Shown here: positions 45,282 to 54,075 of the stretch, one piece after another
Numbering within the stretch: the first letter of the stretch is position 1
Layout: the number at the start of each line of letters is the position of its first letter
Source of the DNA: an uncultured Prochlorococcus sp.
Lineage (GTDB): Bacteria > Cyanobacteriota > Cyanobacteriia > PCC-6307 > Cyanobiaceae
DNA: 64,000 nt
Direction of reading: 5' to 3'
Assembly: GCA_902617605.1 (NCBI GenBank)
Contig: CACMXO010000002.1
Span: 1 to 64,000 of the forward strand
The notes under the pieces: model-generated
Databases searched by the model: none
Seen by the model: only the letters and a program-made list of their open reading frames with translations
Told to the model about the DNA's origin: nothing
Program-made: the position numbers and the translations under genes

Positions 45282-46772
45282 TTATTGAATATCTCTTAAA
45301 AATTTATCGGCCGTTTTTAAGTGATTATTTAATTTTTCTTCTGACATTTTGTCGAGATTTCTCGTTAACATTGCCAGACGATATTGCTTTCTAAAAAAGC
45401 TTTCATTATCTTTAATAAATTTCCAAAATAAGCCGTCCCATATTTCACACCATGGGCCACTTTTAAAATTAGACATTTTTTTTACATAATTAGAACTTGA
45501 TATATATGGCTTTGTTGAAAAGATACCACCATCACTAAACTGACTCATTCCGTAAACATTTGGGACCATAACCCAATCATAGGAATCAATAAACATTTCC
45601 ATAAACCATTTATAAACTTGGTTGGGATGAATTCTACATAGAAGCATAAAGTTGCCAACAATCATTAGCCGCTCAATATGATGACAGTAACCAAATTTAA
45701 TAATATTTTTTATAACAACGTCTACTGGTTCAATTCCTGTATTTCCTTGATAAAAAGATTTTGGAATTGGCTTATCTTCAAAATTCCAAAAATTACTATT
45801 TCGCATCTTTGTTCCGTACTTTTTATAGACAAGGCAAATAAATTCTCTCCATCCAATAATTTGACGAATAAAACCCTCTAGAGAGTTAATAGGAACATTA
45901 TTATTTTTTGCAAAAAGTAATGCTTTATTTACTACTACATCTGGGGTTAATAAGCCGCTATTTAAGAGAGGAGAAAGTAAACTGTGCCATAAAAAAGAAT
46001 TTTCTTTAGAAATAGCATCCTCATAATCTCCAAATAAGAAAAATCTATGTTTAAAAAAATCATTTAACCATTCATCTGCCTCTTCAAAATTAGTTGGATA
46101 TAAAAAGTTATTACTTTCTCCAATAAACTCAATATCAAAATTGGCCAATGACATTTCTGCATTAACTACAAATTTATTTTTTTGTAATTTAGGTGTATCG
46201 GGTATATTTATTTTTTTTGGTAATTTTTTTCTGTTCATTTCATCGAAACTCCATTTACCACCTTCAGGTGTATCATCAGGATTAACTAATATCTTTTGGC
46301 TCTTTCTTTGATTCTCATAAAATCTCCCCATAAGAGGTTTTTTTGCATTTGATGCAAATAAATCTTTTAAATCTTCACTGCTCATAAACATAGGAGAAGG
46401 TAAAATATTTAAAGCCAAATTATTACTTTTAACAAAATTATTAATCCTCTTCATTATTAAAAAATCATGAGGGTCAATGAGATTTATTTTCTGATATTTA
46501 TTTTTAATAAATTCCGATAAGTAATCAATTGTAGAAACATTATTCTTGTTTTCGATATATAAAACTTTAAAGCCAGATATTTCTAAATAATTTTTATAAG
46601 CGAGCATAGATGCTCTATGAAAAACTAACTTATTTTTATGGTTAATTAATTTATGAAATTTATCATTTCCAAAAAATAATGAGTCTTCCAAAATCAAAAC
46701 TTCACAATTTATTTTTAAGATTGGGCTTTCTCTAAAAAGTTGATTCGGGAAAATAATTGATACTTGTTTCAT
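45282..46772 (-). CDS. Photolyase/cryptochrome of the FeS-BCP (deoxyribodipyrimidine photolyase-related) group, apparently lacking the Fe-S ligands
   Basis: A 496-residue flavoprotein relative of prokaryotic (6-4) photolyases such as PhrB. The N-terminal domain starts [10 protein letters not shown], the linker has [13 protein letters not shown], and the FAD domain has [36 protein letters not shown] and [18 protein letters not shown]. In PhrB-type proteins the following segment carries CxxC and a later CPF for a 4Fe-4S cluster. Here it reads [20 protein letters not shown], shorter and with only one Cys. The protein is probably a DNA repair enzyme or light sensor without the cluster. It overlaps the upstream DUF2256 gene by 4 bases. 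Confidence 0.85.
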   Translation of the reverse strand: MKQVSIIFPNQLFRESPILKINCEVLILEDSLFFGNDKFHKLINHKNKLVFHRASMLAYKNYLEISGFKVLYIENKNNVSTIDYLSEFIKNKYQKINLIDPHDFLIMKRINNFVKSNNLALNILPSPMFMSSEDLKDLFASNAKKPLMGRFYENQRKSQKILVNPDDTPEGGKWSFDEMNRKKLPKKINIPDTPKLQKNKFVVNAEMSLANFDIEFIGESNNFLYPTNFEEADEWLNDFFKHRFFLFGDYEDAISKENSFLWHSLLSPLLNSGLLTPDVVVNKALLFAKNNNVPINSLEGFIRQIIGWREFICLVYKKYGTKMRNSNFWNFEDKPIPKSFYQGNTGIEPVDVVIKNIIKFGYCHHIERLMIVGNFMLLCRIHPNQVYKWFMEMFIDSYDWVMVPNVYGMSQFSDGGIFSTKPYISSSNYVKKMSNFKSGPWCEIWDGLFWKFIKDNESFFRKQYRLAMLTRNLDKMSEEKLNNHLKTADKFLRDIQ

Positions 46773-46900
46773 CTTTGCGACTTCCTGTTACTGCATCTTT
46801 TTGAACAGTAGATAACATCATCCCAACAGTTTTTCCATTTTTTACGCCACTCAAACGGCCTATTGCAAACAGGACAAGTTTTAGTAGAAAGATTTTTCAA
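46769..46900 (-). CDS. DUF2256 zinc-ribbon-like protein, 43 aa
   Basis: Read directly from the sequence: TTG start at 46900 (an in-frame stop lies just upstream), TGA at 46769-46771, 43 residues. It contains [15 protein letters not shown], then a [11 protein letters not shown] segment, giving two CxxC/CxxxC pairs typical of the DUF2256 family, a tiny zinc-binding protein. It overlaps the photolyase start in an ATGA arrangement and follows the DUF2805 gene by 3 bases, so expression is tightly coupled. DUF2256 genes are, to my knowledge, often beside photolyase-related genes, which fits. Confidence 0.87.
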   Translation of the reverse strand: MKNLSTKTCPVCNRPFEWRKKWKNCWDDVIYCSKRCSNRKSQR

Positions 46901-46903
46901 AAT

Positions 46904-47140
46904 TTATAATTTTCTTTTATGAGTAGATTTAAATCTAGTTGAATCTTTAAGGGCCATATGTTTTGTATTTCTTCCCGAAACTCTCTTTCTCCAGACTTTG
47001 AAAGATTTGGGTTTAAGATTTTGACGCATAATTTTTATCGCATCTTCCTCTTTTAAACCAAATTGATACTCGATAGCTTCAAAGGGTGTTCTATCTTCCC
47101 AACACATTTCTATTATTCTGTCTATATCGATAATTTCCAT
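46904..47140 (-). CDS. DUF2805 / TIGR03643 family protein
   Basis: A 78-residue basic protein. The first half, IDRIIEMCWEDRTPFEAIEY followed by QFGLKEEDAIKIMRQNLKP, has a helix-turn-helix-like look, followed by KSFKVWRKRVSGRNTKHMAL and a Lys/Arg-rich tail. This is the DUF2805 (TIGR03643) family, which recurs in bacteria that carry photolyase-related proteins. Its HTH-like, basic make-up suggests nucleic acid binding, but no function is established to my knowledge. It sits 2 bases after the DCC protein gene and 3 bases before DUF2256. Confidence 0.86.
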   Translation of the reverse strand: MEIIDIDRIIEMCWEDRTPFEAIEYQFGLKEEDAIKIMRQNLKPKSFKVWRKRVSGRNTKHMALKDSTRFKSTHKRKL

Positions 47141-47142
47141 AT

Positions 47143-47547
47143 TTATTTTTCACATTGTGAGGTACAAAGTTTTTCAATATCGGATCTACCTGTAATTTGA
47201 AGTCTATATTTTGCCCAATATCTGTAAACCAATCTCAATAATGGAGATAAAAGCTTAATCTTCAAGGGATAATAAACCCAGCCTAAACCAACTAATTCAT
47301 AAGAATATGCAAGTACATCTAGTCCCCTAATGATTTCGCCATTTTCAACAATCCCATGGAGGTTTGACATAGCTTCTGAATATGATATGTCATTAAAAAG
47401 ACTACGATCATAATCATTACTATTAATATCTATAAATGCAATTTGATTTAAGGTATCTCTTTTTTTAAGAAAATTTGTTTCTCTCAAACAAAGTGGGCAA
47501 CCACCATCGAATAAAAAAGTTAATTTATTTTTCATATTTTTATTCAA
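47143..47547 (-). CDS. DCC family thiol-disulfide oxidoreductase-like protein (DUF393)
   Basis: A 134-residue protein with the family's DxxCxxC-type start: FLFDGGCPLCLRETNFLKKR, a thioredoxin-like fold motif with a CPLC pair at about residues 15-18. The middle MSNLHGIVENGEIIRGLDVL and the C-terminal SPLLRLVYRYWAKYRLQITG are typical of DUF393. Members are often found with light-related or photolyase genes. It is the first gene of a four-gene minus-strand set (DCC, DUF2805, DUF2256, photolyase) and may supply redox activity to the cluster. Confidence 0.88.
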   Translation of the reverse strand: MNKNMKNKLTFLFDGGCPLCLRETNFLKKRDTLNQIAFIDINSNDYDRSLFNDISYSEAMSNLHGIVENGEIIRGLDVLAYSYELVGLGWVYYPLKIKLLSPLLRLVYRYWAKYRLQITGRSDIEKLCTSQCEK

Positions 47548-47666
47548 ATATAGAAATTAAATAACTTTTTTGTGGAATAAAAAATTTTTTTTTGAGTACA
47601 AGCTTTATAATGCCTTAATAATTGCCAGTTCTAATTTAGTGAAATTATATTATCTTATTAAATAAT

Positions 47667-47698
47667 AAACCATTGATTAAGGGATACATCAATGGTTT
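47667..47698. repeat. 11-bp inverted repeat (stem-loop), possible terminator of the 67-aa gene
   Basis: Arms AAACCATTGAT (47667-47677) and its complement ATCAATGGTTT (47688-47698) enclose a 10-base loop. It lies 14 bases beyond the stop of the minus-strand 67-residue gene, where a terminator would be expected, but only a mixed A/T tail follows. It could be a weak terminator or an mRNA stabilising hairpin. Confidence 0.6.
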
Positions 47699-47712
47699 AA
47701 ACCTATTTATGT

Positions 47713-47916
47713 TCAGTCATCTAGAAGATGAACCCCTTCTCCTACGTCAGGAGTAAATTTACAATATTTTTCGAAAACAAGTCCAACACCCCTCATTTTT
47801 TCTCCTAATTCATCGTTAAATTTATTCCATTCTTCCGATTCACGATCAGGTAAATCCCACCCTTGTTTTTCTACCATACTTGTTATTACTGTATAGTCCC
47901 ACTCTATGTATGCCAT
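47713..47916 (-). CDS. Small acidic protein, 67 aa, unknown
   Basis: A 67-residue, soluble acidic protein: MAYIEWDYTVITSMVEKQGW, a DRESEEWNKFNDELGEKMRG helix, and FEKYCKFTPDVGEGVHLLDD. I recognise no family. It is a single gene, divergent from trmH across about 96 bases, with an inverted repeat just beyond its stop. Codon use resembles that of its neighbours. It looks like one of the small conserved hypotheticals of marine picocyanobacteria. Confidence 0.68.
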   Translation of the reverse strand: MAYIEWDYTVITSMVEKQGWDLPDRESEEWNKFNDELGEKMRGVGLVFEKYCKFTPDVGEGVHLLDD

Positions 47917-48012
47917 TGAGTTAACTTAAACTACCAAAATATTATAAACCAAGAGATTTAATAGGTAATCAATATTTTTTGAATATAATTTAAAGGTGTG
48001 AAAAAATTATAA

Positions 48013-48684
48013 ATGTCAATTTTACCAAGAAGATTTGAACGAATCAAAAGTGTTTTAGATTGCAGAATGAAAAACTTGACTGTTTTAGTTGAGGATGTCA
48101 ATAAACCACATAATTTATCTGCGATATTAAGGACATGTGATGCAGCAGGAGTTTTCGAAGCAAATTTTATTAGCAAAACAAATGCTGTTAAGACTTTTAA
48201 TAGTACTGCTCAAGGAAGTCAAAAATGGGTAAAGCTTAATAATCATGAAAACACTATCACGGCAATATCTGATTTAAAGAATAAGGGTTTTAAATTATAT
48301 GGAACGACTCTTAATAGTGAATCAGTAGATTATAGAAATTTTGATTATTCTCAAAATACATGTTTTGTTTTAGGAGCAGAAAAATGGGGACTAAGTAATG
48401 AACTTATATCAATGGTTGATCAATCAATTTTTATACCTATGAGAGGTATGGTTCAATCTCTGAATGTTTCAGTTGCTGCTTCTATATTATTATTTGAAGC
48501 TGTTCGCCAAAGAAAAAATAAAGGTATATTGCCCGATAATGGAGAAGGGTTAAATATTGATGAATATCAAAAAACACTTTTTGAATGGTGTTACCCAGAA
48601 TTAGCTGCGGTGTATAAAAAATCAGCTAAAGAATATCCAAAGTTGAATGATCAAGGAGAACTTGATCCTATTACAGATAACTAA
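48013..48684 (+). CDS. trmH: tRNA (guanosine-18-2'-O)-methyltransferase
   Basis: SPOUT-class enzyme that methylates the ribose of G18 in the D-loop of tRNA. The 223-residue protein starts with the TrmH-type segment RRFERIKSVLDCRMKNLTVL and continues LVEDVNKPHNLSAILRTCDA, then has the knot region FVLGAEKWGLSNELISMVDQ and PMRGMVQSLNVSVAASILLF. These are the three SpoU motifs. The C-terminal helix fits tRNA-type TrmH rather than an rRNA enzyme. It converges on the dppC-like gene with 2 bases between stops. Confidence 0.93.
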   Translation: MSILPRRFERIKSVLDCRMKNLTVLVEDVNKPHNLSAILRTCDAAGVFEANFISKTNAVKTFNSTAQGSQKWVKLNNHENTITAISDLKNKGFKLYGTTLNSESVDYRNFDYSQNTCFVLGAEKWGLSNELISMVDQSIFIPMRGMVQSLNVSVAASILLFEAVRQRKNKGILPDNGEGLNIDEYQKTLFEWCYPELAAVYKKSAKEYPKLNDQGELDPITDN

Positions 48685-48686
48685 AT

Positions 48687-49532
48687 TTATTCAGAATTTT
48701 GACTATCAATAATTTCTTCAAGGTCCTCTCCTAAAAAAGAAAGACCTAAAACTAAAAAAAACATTGCCAAACCTGGGAACAAAGCCGTCCACCAGATACC
48801 TGTCGGTAAAGCGGCAAGAGCCAGATTTAAATCACTTCCCCACTCTGGGACATCTGCAGGAACGCCAAGGCCTAAAAATCCTAAACTTCCTAATACCAAA
48901 ACAGCATCTGCAGCATTTAGGGTAAGCAGAATAGGCAATGGTGTTATTACATTTGGGAGAATATATTTAAAAATAATTTTTTTAACATCAGCTCCTGCAA
49001 CTTGAGCTGCCTCCACATAAGTTTCGGATTTAACCAATACTGTCTGATTTCTGATTAATCTAAAATATTGAGGAGAGTAAACAATACACAATGCCAAAGC
49101 CGCGTTAAGGATACCCTTACCCAATACAAAAGCCACAACAACTGAAAGCAAAATTACAGGTATTGAAAAAATAGTATCCATTATTAGTGATAAGCATTTA
49201 TCAAAAAAACCGCCAAAATATCCACTTAATAATCCCAATGGCAAACCCAAACTTAATGAAAAAAGAATAGCTAAGAATACAACTTCTATAGCTAATGATG
49301 ATCCTTGCAAAGTTCTTAAGCAAACATCTCTTCCTAATCTATCTGTGCCACAAAAATGATTAAGAGAAGGAGGGGCAAAGATATCATTGCTTAACATTGA
49401 AAATGAATAGCCAAAAAAATTATTGGCCTCTAAAAATTTCATTATTAAAACAACAAGAAGATAAAAAAGTACAATTAAAAATCCAGCTTTTCTGATATTT
49501 GCGCCGACACGATTAAATGATTTAATATCCAA
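48687..49532 (-). CDS. DppC/OppC-type ABC transporter permease, orphan
   Basis: A 281-residue inner-membrane permease of the dipeptide/oligopeptide/nickel group. After a first span (about 16-35) there is a soluble loop with LNHFCGTDRLGRDVCLRTL, typical of DppC, then five spans and the EAA loop AAQVAGADVKKIIFKYILPN that contacts the ATPase. The C-terminus LGFLGLGVPADVPEWGSDLN is also standard. No DppB-like permease, ATPase or binding protein is adjacent, so its partners are elsewhere. Substrate cannot be assigned. lepA precedes it on the same strand, 78 bases upstream. Confidence 0.9.
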   Translation of the reverse strand: MDIKSFNRVGANIRKAGFLIVLFYLLVVLIMKFLEANNFFGYSFSMLSNDIFAPPSLNHFCGTDRLGRDVCLRTLQGSSLAIEVVFLAILFSLSLGLPLGLLSGYFGGFFDKCLSLIMDTIFSIPVILLSVVVAFVLGKGILNAALALCIVYSPQYFRLIRNQTVLVKSETYVEAAQVAGADVKKIIFKYILPNVITPLPILLTLNAADAVLVLGSLGFLGLGVPADVPEWGSDLNLALAALPTGIWWTALFPGLAMFFLVLGLSFLGEDLEEIIDSQNSE

Positions 49533-49610
49533 AATCTTTTTTAAAGATATAAATGAAATATACCCAATTCTTTTAAAAATAAATAGTTATAAATTTTAAA
49601 TTAAAAGAAA

Positions 49611-51419
49611 TTACTGGTTTAATTTCAAGACTGCCATAAAAGCTTCTTGAGGGACTTCAACTTTACCCATTGCCTTCATCCTCTTTTTGCCTTTGGCTTG
49701 TTTCTTTAAAAGTTTCTTTTTCCTAGAAATATCCCCTCCATAACATTTAGATAAAACATCTTTTCGCAAAGCACTTATGCTTTCACTTGCAATAATCCTG
49801 CTACCGATTGATGCTTGAATAGGTATTTTAAATTGTTGTTTTGGAATAAGTTCTTTTAATTTCTCAACTAAACTTCTGCCAATTCCATAAGCCTTATCTT
49901 TATGAACAATAGAAGTTAATGGATCTGCTCTTTCTGAATTTATTAGAACATCTAATCTAACAAGGTCATTTTTTCTATAGCCAATCAAATGATATTCCAT
50001 TGATGCATAACCTTGGGTTCTACTTTTCATTTGATCAAAGAAATCTGTAACAACTTCTGCTAATGGAATTTCATAAATCAAGGTAACTCGATCTGTTGTT
50101 ATGTATTTCATATCTATAAATACTCCCCTTCTTTCCTGACATAAACCCATTAATGTTCCATTAAATTCATTGGGAGCATAAATTTCCATTTTCACATAAG
50201 GCTCTTCTATTGATTCTCTAAGTTGTGGATCAGGAATTGTAGAAGGATTATCAATAAAGATATGTTCCTGCTGATTTAAATTAACTTTATAAATAACTGA
50301 TGGTGCCGTTACGATTAGATCCAAGTCATATTCTCTTTCTAATCTTTCTTGAACAATCTCCATATGAAGAAGTCCTAGGAATCCGCACCTAAATCCGAAG
50401 CCCATTGCGCTACTAGTTTCGGGCTCATATTTTAAAGCTGCATCAGATAATTGTAATTTTTCGAGTGATACTCTTAAATCTGGGAATTGATCAGCATCAG
50501 TCGGGAATAAGCCACAAAAAACCATAGGATTTGCTGTCTTATATCCAGGCAAAGGATCATTGGCAGGTGAATTTAAAAGAGTAATCGTATCTCCCACTCT
50601 TGCATCAGCAACTGATTTTATAGAAGCAGCTAAATATCCAACTTCTCCTGCATGTAATTCATCAACTTGCTGCTGATCAGGCGCCATTATTCCTATCTCA
50701 TCTAGTTCATAATTTTTCTTACTTGCCATTAATAATATTTTTTCTCTCTTGTTTAGAGACCCAGATATCACCCTGAAATAAACAATAACTCCCCTGTAAG
50801 GATCATAATAGGAATCAAAAATCAGTGCCTTTGTAGGTAGTTTAATTTCATCTTGAGGAGGAGGTACTCTTCTTACGATTGCTTCCAAAATATCTTTAAT
50901 ACCAACTCCAGTTTTTGCTGAACAATTTATTGCATTAGATGTATCAAGTCCAATAATTTCCTCTATTTCTTGTTTTATTTTTTCAGCATCAGCCCCTGGC
51001 AAATCAACTTTATTTAAAACAGGAATTATTTCAAGATTATTTTCTAAGGCAAGATAAACATTAGCTAAGGTCTGAGCTTCTACTCCTTGACTTGCATCAA
51101 CAACAAGTAAGGCGCCTTCACAAGCTTGAAGAGATCTACTAACCTCATAAGAGAAATCAACATGACCTGGAGTATCTATTAAGTTCAGAACATATTCTTG
51201 GGAATCGTCAGCTTTATATTTCATCCTAGCGGCTTGTAACTTGATAGTAATTCCTCTCTCTCTTTCAAGATCCATACTGTCCAAAAATTGTTCTTGCATA
51301 TCCCTTTGCTTCACAGTACCAGTATCTTGAAGCAACCTATCTGCAAGGGTAGATTTACCATGGTCAATATGAGCGATTATGCAGAAATTTCTAATTTTTG
51401 AAACCAATATATCAGTCAT
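49611..51419 (-). CDS. lepA: Translation factor LepA (EF4)
   Basis: Ribosome-associated GTPase implicated in translation fidelity or 30S assembly under stress. The 602-residue protein has the G1 motif [16 protein letters not shown]3 [13 protein letters not shown]4 NKVDLPGA, and the LepA-specific C-terminal domain from about 490, ending [20 protein letters not shown]. All domains (G, II, III, V, CTD) are in order and length is standard. It is upstream of the dppC-like gene and follows mqo on the same strand with a 55-base gap. Confidence 0.98.
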   Translation of the reverse strand: MTDILVSKIRNFCIIAHIDHGKSTLADRLLQDTGTVKQRDMQEQFLDSMDLERERGITIKLQAARMKYKADDSQEYVLNLIDTPGHVDFSYEVSRSLQACEGALLVVDASQGVEAQTLANVYLALENNLEIIPVLNKVDLPGADAEKIKQEIEEIIGLDTSNAINCSAKTGVGIKDILEAIVRRVPPPQDEIKLPTKALIFDSYYDPYRGVIVYFRVISGSLNKREKILLMASKKNYELDEIGIMAPDQQQVDELHAGEVGYLAASIKSVADARVGDTITLLNSPANDPLPGYKTANPMVFCGLFPTDADQFPDLRVSLEKLQLSDAALKYEPETSSAMGFGFRCGFLGLLHMEIVQERLEREYDLDLIVTAPSVIYKVNLNQQEHIFIDNPSTIPDPQLRESIEEPYVKMEIYAPNEFNGTLMGLCQERRGVFIDMKYITTDRVTLIYEIPLAEVVTDFFDQMKSRTQGYASMEYHLIGYRKNDLVRLDVLINSERADPLTSIVHKDKAYGIGRSLVEKLKELIPKQQFKIPIQASIGSRIIASESISALRKDVLSKCYGGDISRKKKLLKKQAKGKKRMKAMGKVEVPQEAFMAVLKLNQ

Positions 51420-51474
51420 ATAGAAAGAAAAATTCTCCTCTTATTACATCTTGATCAATATTAGCTAATTAGAA

Positions 51475-52971
51475 TTATGGATGGAAACCAAAAATGGAAT
51501 TATTTCTTTTTTTAATTTCTTTTATGAAGATACTATAATTTTCAGAGACTGATAGTTCTGGATAAATTAAGTCATTTATTTTTTTCTGAAGATTATGCTT
51601 ATCGTTTAAAAATAAAACAGATTTTTCTAGAACCTCAACCATAATTGAAACCGCAGTACTTGCTCCCGGAGAGGCTCCTAACAAAGCAGACAATGATCCA
51701 TCAGATGAATTTACGATCTCAGTTCCAAATTTCAAAGAACCACCACCTTCAGTTTGTTTAATTATTTGGACTCTTTGACCAGCATTCTTTAAATACCAAT
51801 CAGAAGGATTAGCTGATGGCATCATATTCTTTAAATTCTCAACTCTTGAGTTATGGTTCTTTAATGATTGTGATATTAGGTAATTAATTAAATCGTTGTT
51901 CTTGAAACCAACGTCTAACATAGAAAAAATATTATTCTTTTTAATAGAACTAAATAAGTCAAAGTATGAACTTTGTTTTAGAAATTTCGTTGTAAATCCA
52001 GCAAAAGGTCCATATAAAAGGAGTTTTTTATTATCAATCCATCTGGTGTCTAAATGAGGCACAGACATTGGTGGCGATCCAATATCCGCTTTACCATAAA
52101 CTTTTGAGTTATGTTTTTCTGTTAGATCTTTTTTCTCGCAAATAAGCCATTTACCACTAACAGGAAATCCACCATAACTTTTTGCTTCTGGAATTTTTGA
52201 TTTTTGTAAATAATTAATTGTTTTTCCACCAGCGCCAAGAAAAACGTAGCCAGTTCTAATTGAAGTTTTTCTACCTTTTGAACTGATTTCTAGTTCCCAT
52301 TGTTTTTTATCAATTTTCTTTAAATCTACTAATTCTGTTTTGTATCTTATTTCAACATTTTTGTTTAAAGAAACTAATGACAAATACTCTTTAGTTAAAG
52401 CCTCAAAATTAATATCAGTTCCTCTACCTATTCTGGTAGCAGCAATTTGAGTAGATGGATTTCTATCTTTTGTTATTAGAGGAGCCCATGATGAAATTTC
52501 ATCAAAAGATGTAGAAAATTCCATATCGAAAAATTCAGGATTTTCGGTCATTTTCTGAAATCTTTTTTTTAAAAAAGAAATATTATCCTGACCAGACACA
52601 AAGCTAATATGAGGAATAAATTTTAGAAACTTTTTAATATCAATTTTCCCTGCTTCATACAATGAGGCCCATAAAGACATGGATGTTTCAAAAGAACGAT
52701 TTATTGAGAGTGCTTTATCTATTTTTAGATTTCCTTTTTCATCTAAAGGGGTATAGTTTAATTCGCAATTAGCCGCATGTCCTGTACCTGCATTATTAAA
52801 AGCGCCAGTACTTTCACTTCCCGGAGCATTTAATTTTTCCATAATAAGTAATCTTATATCTGGTAAAACTTCTGAAATTAGGAGGGCTAAAGTACTACTC
52901 ATTATCCCTGCTCCAACTAAGACTGCATCAAAGTAGCTATTGTCATTAGTGGGATTTTTAGATGAAGTCAC
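51475..52971 (-). CDS. mqo: Malate:quinone oxidoreductase
   Basis: Membrane-associated FAD enzyme that oxidises malate to oxaloacetate and reduces the quinone pool, replacing NAD-malate dehydrogenase. The 498-residue protein starts with the dinucleotide fold [20 protein letters not shown], followed by [20 protein letters not shown], then [22 protein letters not shown] [26 protein letters not shown], and [17 protein letters not shown] near the end, all typical of Mqo. It may link carbon metabolism to the thylakoid plastoquinone pool. nfu is divergent across 70 bases. Confidence 0.95.
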   Translation of the reverse strand: MTSSKNPTNDNSYFDAVLVGAGIMSSTLALLISEVLPDIRLLIMEKLNAPGSESTGAFNNAGTGHAANCELNYTPLDEKGNLKIDKALSINRSFETSMSLWASLYEAGKIDIKKFLKFIPHISFVSGQDNISFLKKRFQKMTENPEFFDMEFSTSFDEISSWAPLITKDRNPSTQIAATRIGRGTDINFEALTKEYLSLVSLNKNVEIRYKTELVDLKKIDKKQWELEISSKGRKTSIRTGYVFLGAGGKTINYLQKSKIPEAKSYGGFPVSGKWLICEKKDLTEKHNSKVYGKADIGSPPMSVPHLDTRWIDNKKLLLYGPFAGFTTKFLKQSSYFDLFSSIKKNNIFSMLDVGFKNNDLINYLISQSLKNHNSRVENLKNMMPSANPSDWYLKNAGQRVQIIKQTEGGGSLKFGTEIVNSSDGSLSALLGASPGASTAVSIMVEVLEKSVLFLNDKHNLQKKINDLIYPELSVSENYSIFIKEIKKRNNSIFGFHP

Positions 52972-53041
52972 AACAGAAAATTATCTTTTTTGCAATTAAT
53001 CAGATTTCTTTCTAGGCTTATTATAAAGTTAATCCAAAATT

Positions 53042-53287
53042 ATGAGTACTGAAACACTCTCGCTGACAAACGAAAATGTAGAAAAAGTCCTTGACGAGCT
53101 AAGACCTTTTTTAATTTCTGATGGAGGTAATGTAGAGATTGCAGAAATAGATGGTCCAATTGTCAAAGTCAGACTTCAAGGCGCATGTGGTAGTTGCCCA
53201 AGCAGCACTATGACTCTCAAAATGGGTATTGAAAGAAAGTTAAAAGAAATGATTCCTGAAATAAGCGAAGTTGTACAGGTTTTATAA
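53042..53287 (+). CDS. nfu: NifU-like iron-sulfur scaffold (Nfu)
   Basis: An 81-residue Nfu-domain protein that carries and delivers Fe-S clusters, in cyanobacteria chiefly to photosystem I. It begins [20 protein letters not shown], then [15 protein letters not shown] and the cluster motif [21 protein letters not shown] with CxxC at about residues 50-53. The size matches the single-domain NfuA of cyanobacteria, which is essential there. It converges on an 85-residue membrane protein gene with 22 bases between stops. Confidence 0.96.
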   Translation: MSTETLSLTNENVEKVLDELRPFLISDGGNVEIAEIDGPIVKVRLQGACGSCPSSTMTLKMGIERKLKEMIPEISEVVQVL

Positions 53288-53309
53288 AAATTTTTAACCG
53301 AAATATATA

Positions 53310-53567
53310 TTATTTAGTTTTTAATTCCTTCAACAAAGATGATTCCATATCAAGGCAATCAATCGGAAGACCTTGACCAATAGCGATTAAAAGAGGTGCA
53401 AGAATTCCTAAAGTAAAAACTAAATTTGATTGGCTTACATCATATTTACTCAAAGTAAAAGTTATCAAATAAATAATTGAAAAATAAGCATGTAGTGAAA
53501 AAAATTCTTTTGGCTTTAACACTGGCCACCTTAAAGTATTTCCCAAGAAATATAAAAAACCTGTCAT
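53310..53567 (-). CDS. Small membrane protein, 85 aa, unknown
   Basis: An 85-residue protein with two likely membrane spans (about 25-40 and 48-65): MTGFLYFLGNTLRWPVLKPK, ...HAYFSIIYLITFTLS, then NLVFTLGILAPLLIAIGQGL and a short polar tail. I do not recognise a family. It is a stand-alone gene between nfu and the DUF4278 promoter region, with its start about 127 bases from that promoter on the opposite strand. Composition and frame integrity support a real gene. Confidence 0.66.
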   Translation of the reverse strand: MTGFLYFLGNTLRWPVLKPKEFFSLHAYFSIIYLITFTLSKYDVSQSNLVFTLGILAPLLIAIGQGLPIDCLDMESSLLKELKTK

Positions 53568-53693
53568 AAATAAATAGTTACATGAAGATTAAACCAAATA
53601 TAAACATAAACCCTTTTAGAGACTATTTATAAAAAAATTTACCTTAGATAATAATTAAAAAAACATTAAATATTCGTTTTTATTTGTAAAAGC

Positions 53694-53723
53694 TAGACAT
53701 GCAGTTAAAAATACGCTTATAAT
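53694..53723 (+). promoter_or_regulatory. Sigma-70-type promoter for the DUF4278 leader and gene
   Basis: A TAGACA -35-like hexamer (53694-53699, five of six matches to TTGACA) lies 18 bases before a perfect TATAAT -10 hexamer (53718-53723). Transcription would start near 53730, just where the stem-loop leader begins. This is the clearest promoter I see in the window. It is a pattern match and not experimentally shown. Confidence 0.7.
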
Positions 53724-53729
53724 TATTTG

Positions 53730-53822
53730 GTAGCAATCGCTACTTTTTCGTTCACCCTCAAATGAGGGCGCAGTTCGAGTCATACCATGGAACGGGGGAT
53801 GGCCGTGTTGTCACATCGAAAC
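53730..53822 (+). ncRNA. GC-rich structured 5' leader, possible regulatory or small RNA
   Basis: About 93 bases between the predicted start site and the DUF4278 ATG are far richer in G and C than the surroundings. A 5-bp hairpin GTAGC-AATC-GCTAC (53730-53743) is followed by TTTTTC, an early-terminator shape. A second hairpin CCCTC-AAAT-GAGGG (53755-53768) follows, then GCAGTTCGAGTC, which resembles a tRNA T-loop, a CCATGG palindrome and a G-rich run. This could be an attenuator, a cis-regulatory leader or a separate small RNA. No known family is identified; the RNA call is inference. Confidence 0.5.
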
Positions 53823-53996
53823 ATGACTACTTTAACTTACAGAGGTAAAAACTACGTTCAAAACAAAGAAGCTGCTAAAAAGCAACTTGTTGAACTTACC
53901 TACAGAAGAAACGTATACACCAACAGAATGGATGACGCTTCTTCAAGTAATGAAAAAGCAGAATTAAATTACAGAGGTGTTAATTACACTAAATAA
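53823..53996 (+). CDS. DUF4278 family small protein, 57 aa
   Basis: A 57-residue protein starting MTTLTYRGKNYVQNKEAAKK, with LVELTYRRNVYTNRMDD in the middle and a closing LNYRGVNYTK. The YRG motif at each end is the mark of DUF4278, a small cyanobacterial family that occurs in several copies in Prochlorococcus and is often stress responsive, with no established function that I know of. The ATG at 53823 is chosen; an in-frame ATG at 53787 (and one at 53799) would add residues translated from the structured leader. A strong intrinsic terminator follows, so it forms a short single-gene transcript. Confidence 0.85.
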   Translation: MTTLTYRGKNYVQNKEAAKKQLVELTYRRNVYTNRMDDASSSNEKAELNYRGVNYTK

Positions 53997-54012
53997 TTTA
54001 ATTAAACAAATT

Positions 54013-54043
54013 AAAAGCCCCTTTTTCAGGGGCTTTTTTTTTT
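54013..54043 (+). terminator. Intrinsic terminator after the DUF4278 gene
   Basis: Arms AAAAGCCCC (54013-54021) and GGGGCTTTT (54029-54037) form a 9-bp stem with a 7-base loop, and a run of ten T from 54034 to 54043 follows. It lies 17 bases after the stop codon and before the arsM start. It is the strongest terminator in the window and also shows that an upstream start for the next gene at 53977 is not real. Confidence 0.95.
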
Positions 54044-54075
54044 GGCTATATTTATCAAGAGCCCTTTTAAAAAAT

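Noticed and set aside
45282..47916. Photolyase cluster as a mobile or recently acquired island
   Set aside because: Base composition matches the neighbours, and there are no integrase, transposase, tRNA or direct repeats at the edges.
53755..53800. tRNA gene suggested by the GTTCGAGTC T-loop-like stretch
   Set aside because: No acceptor stem, D-arm or anticodon arm can be folded around it; kept only as part of the structured leader.
53977..54075. Longer start for the ArsM-like gene
   Set aside because: The extension would run through the strong terminator at 54013-54043 and encodes an unlikely Phe-rich peptide; the ATG at 54076 fits the family.
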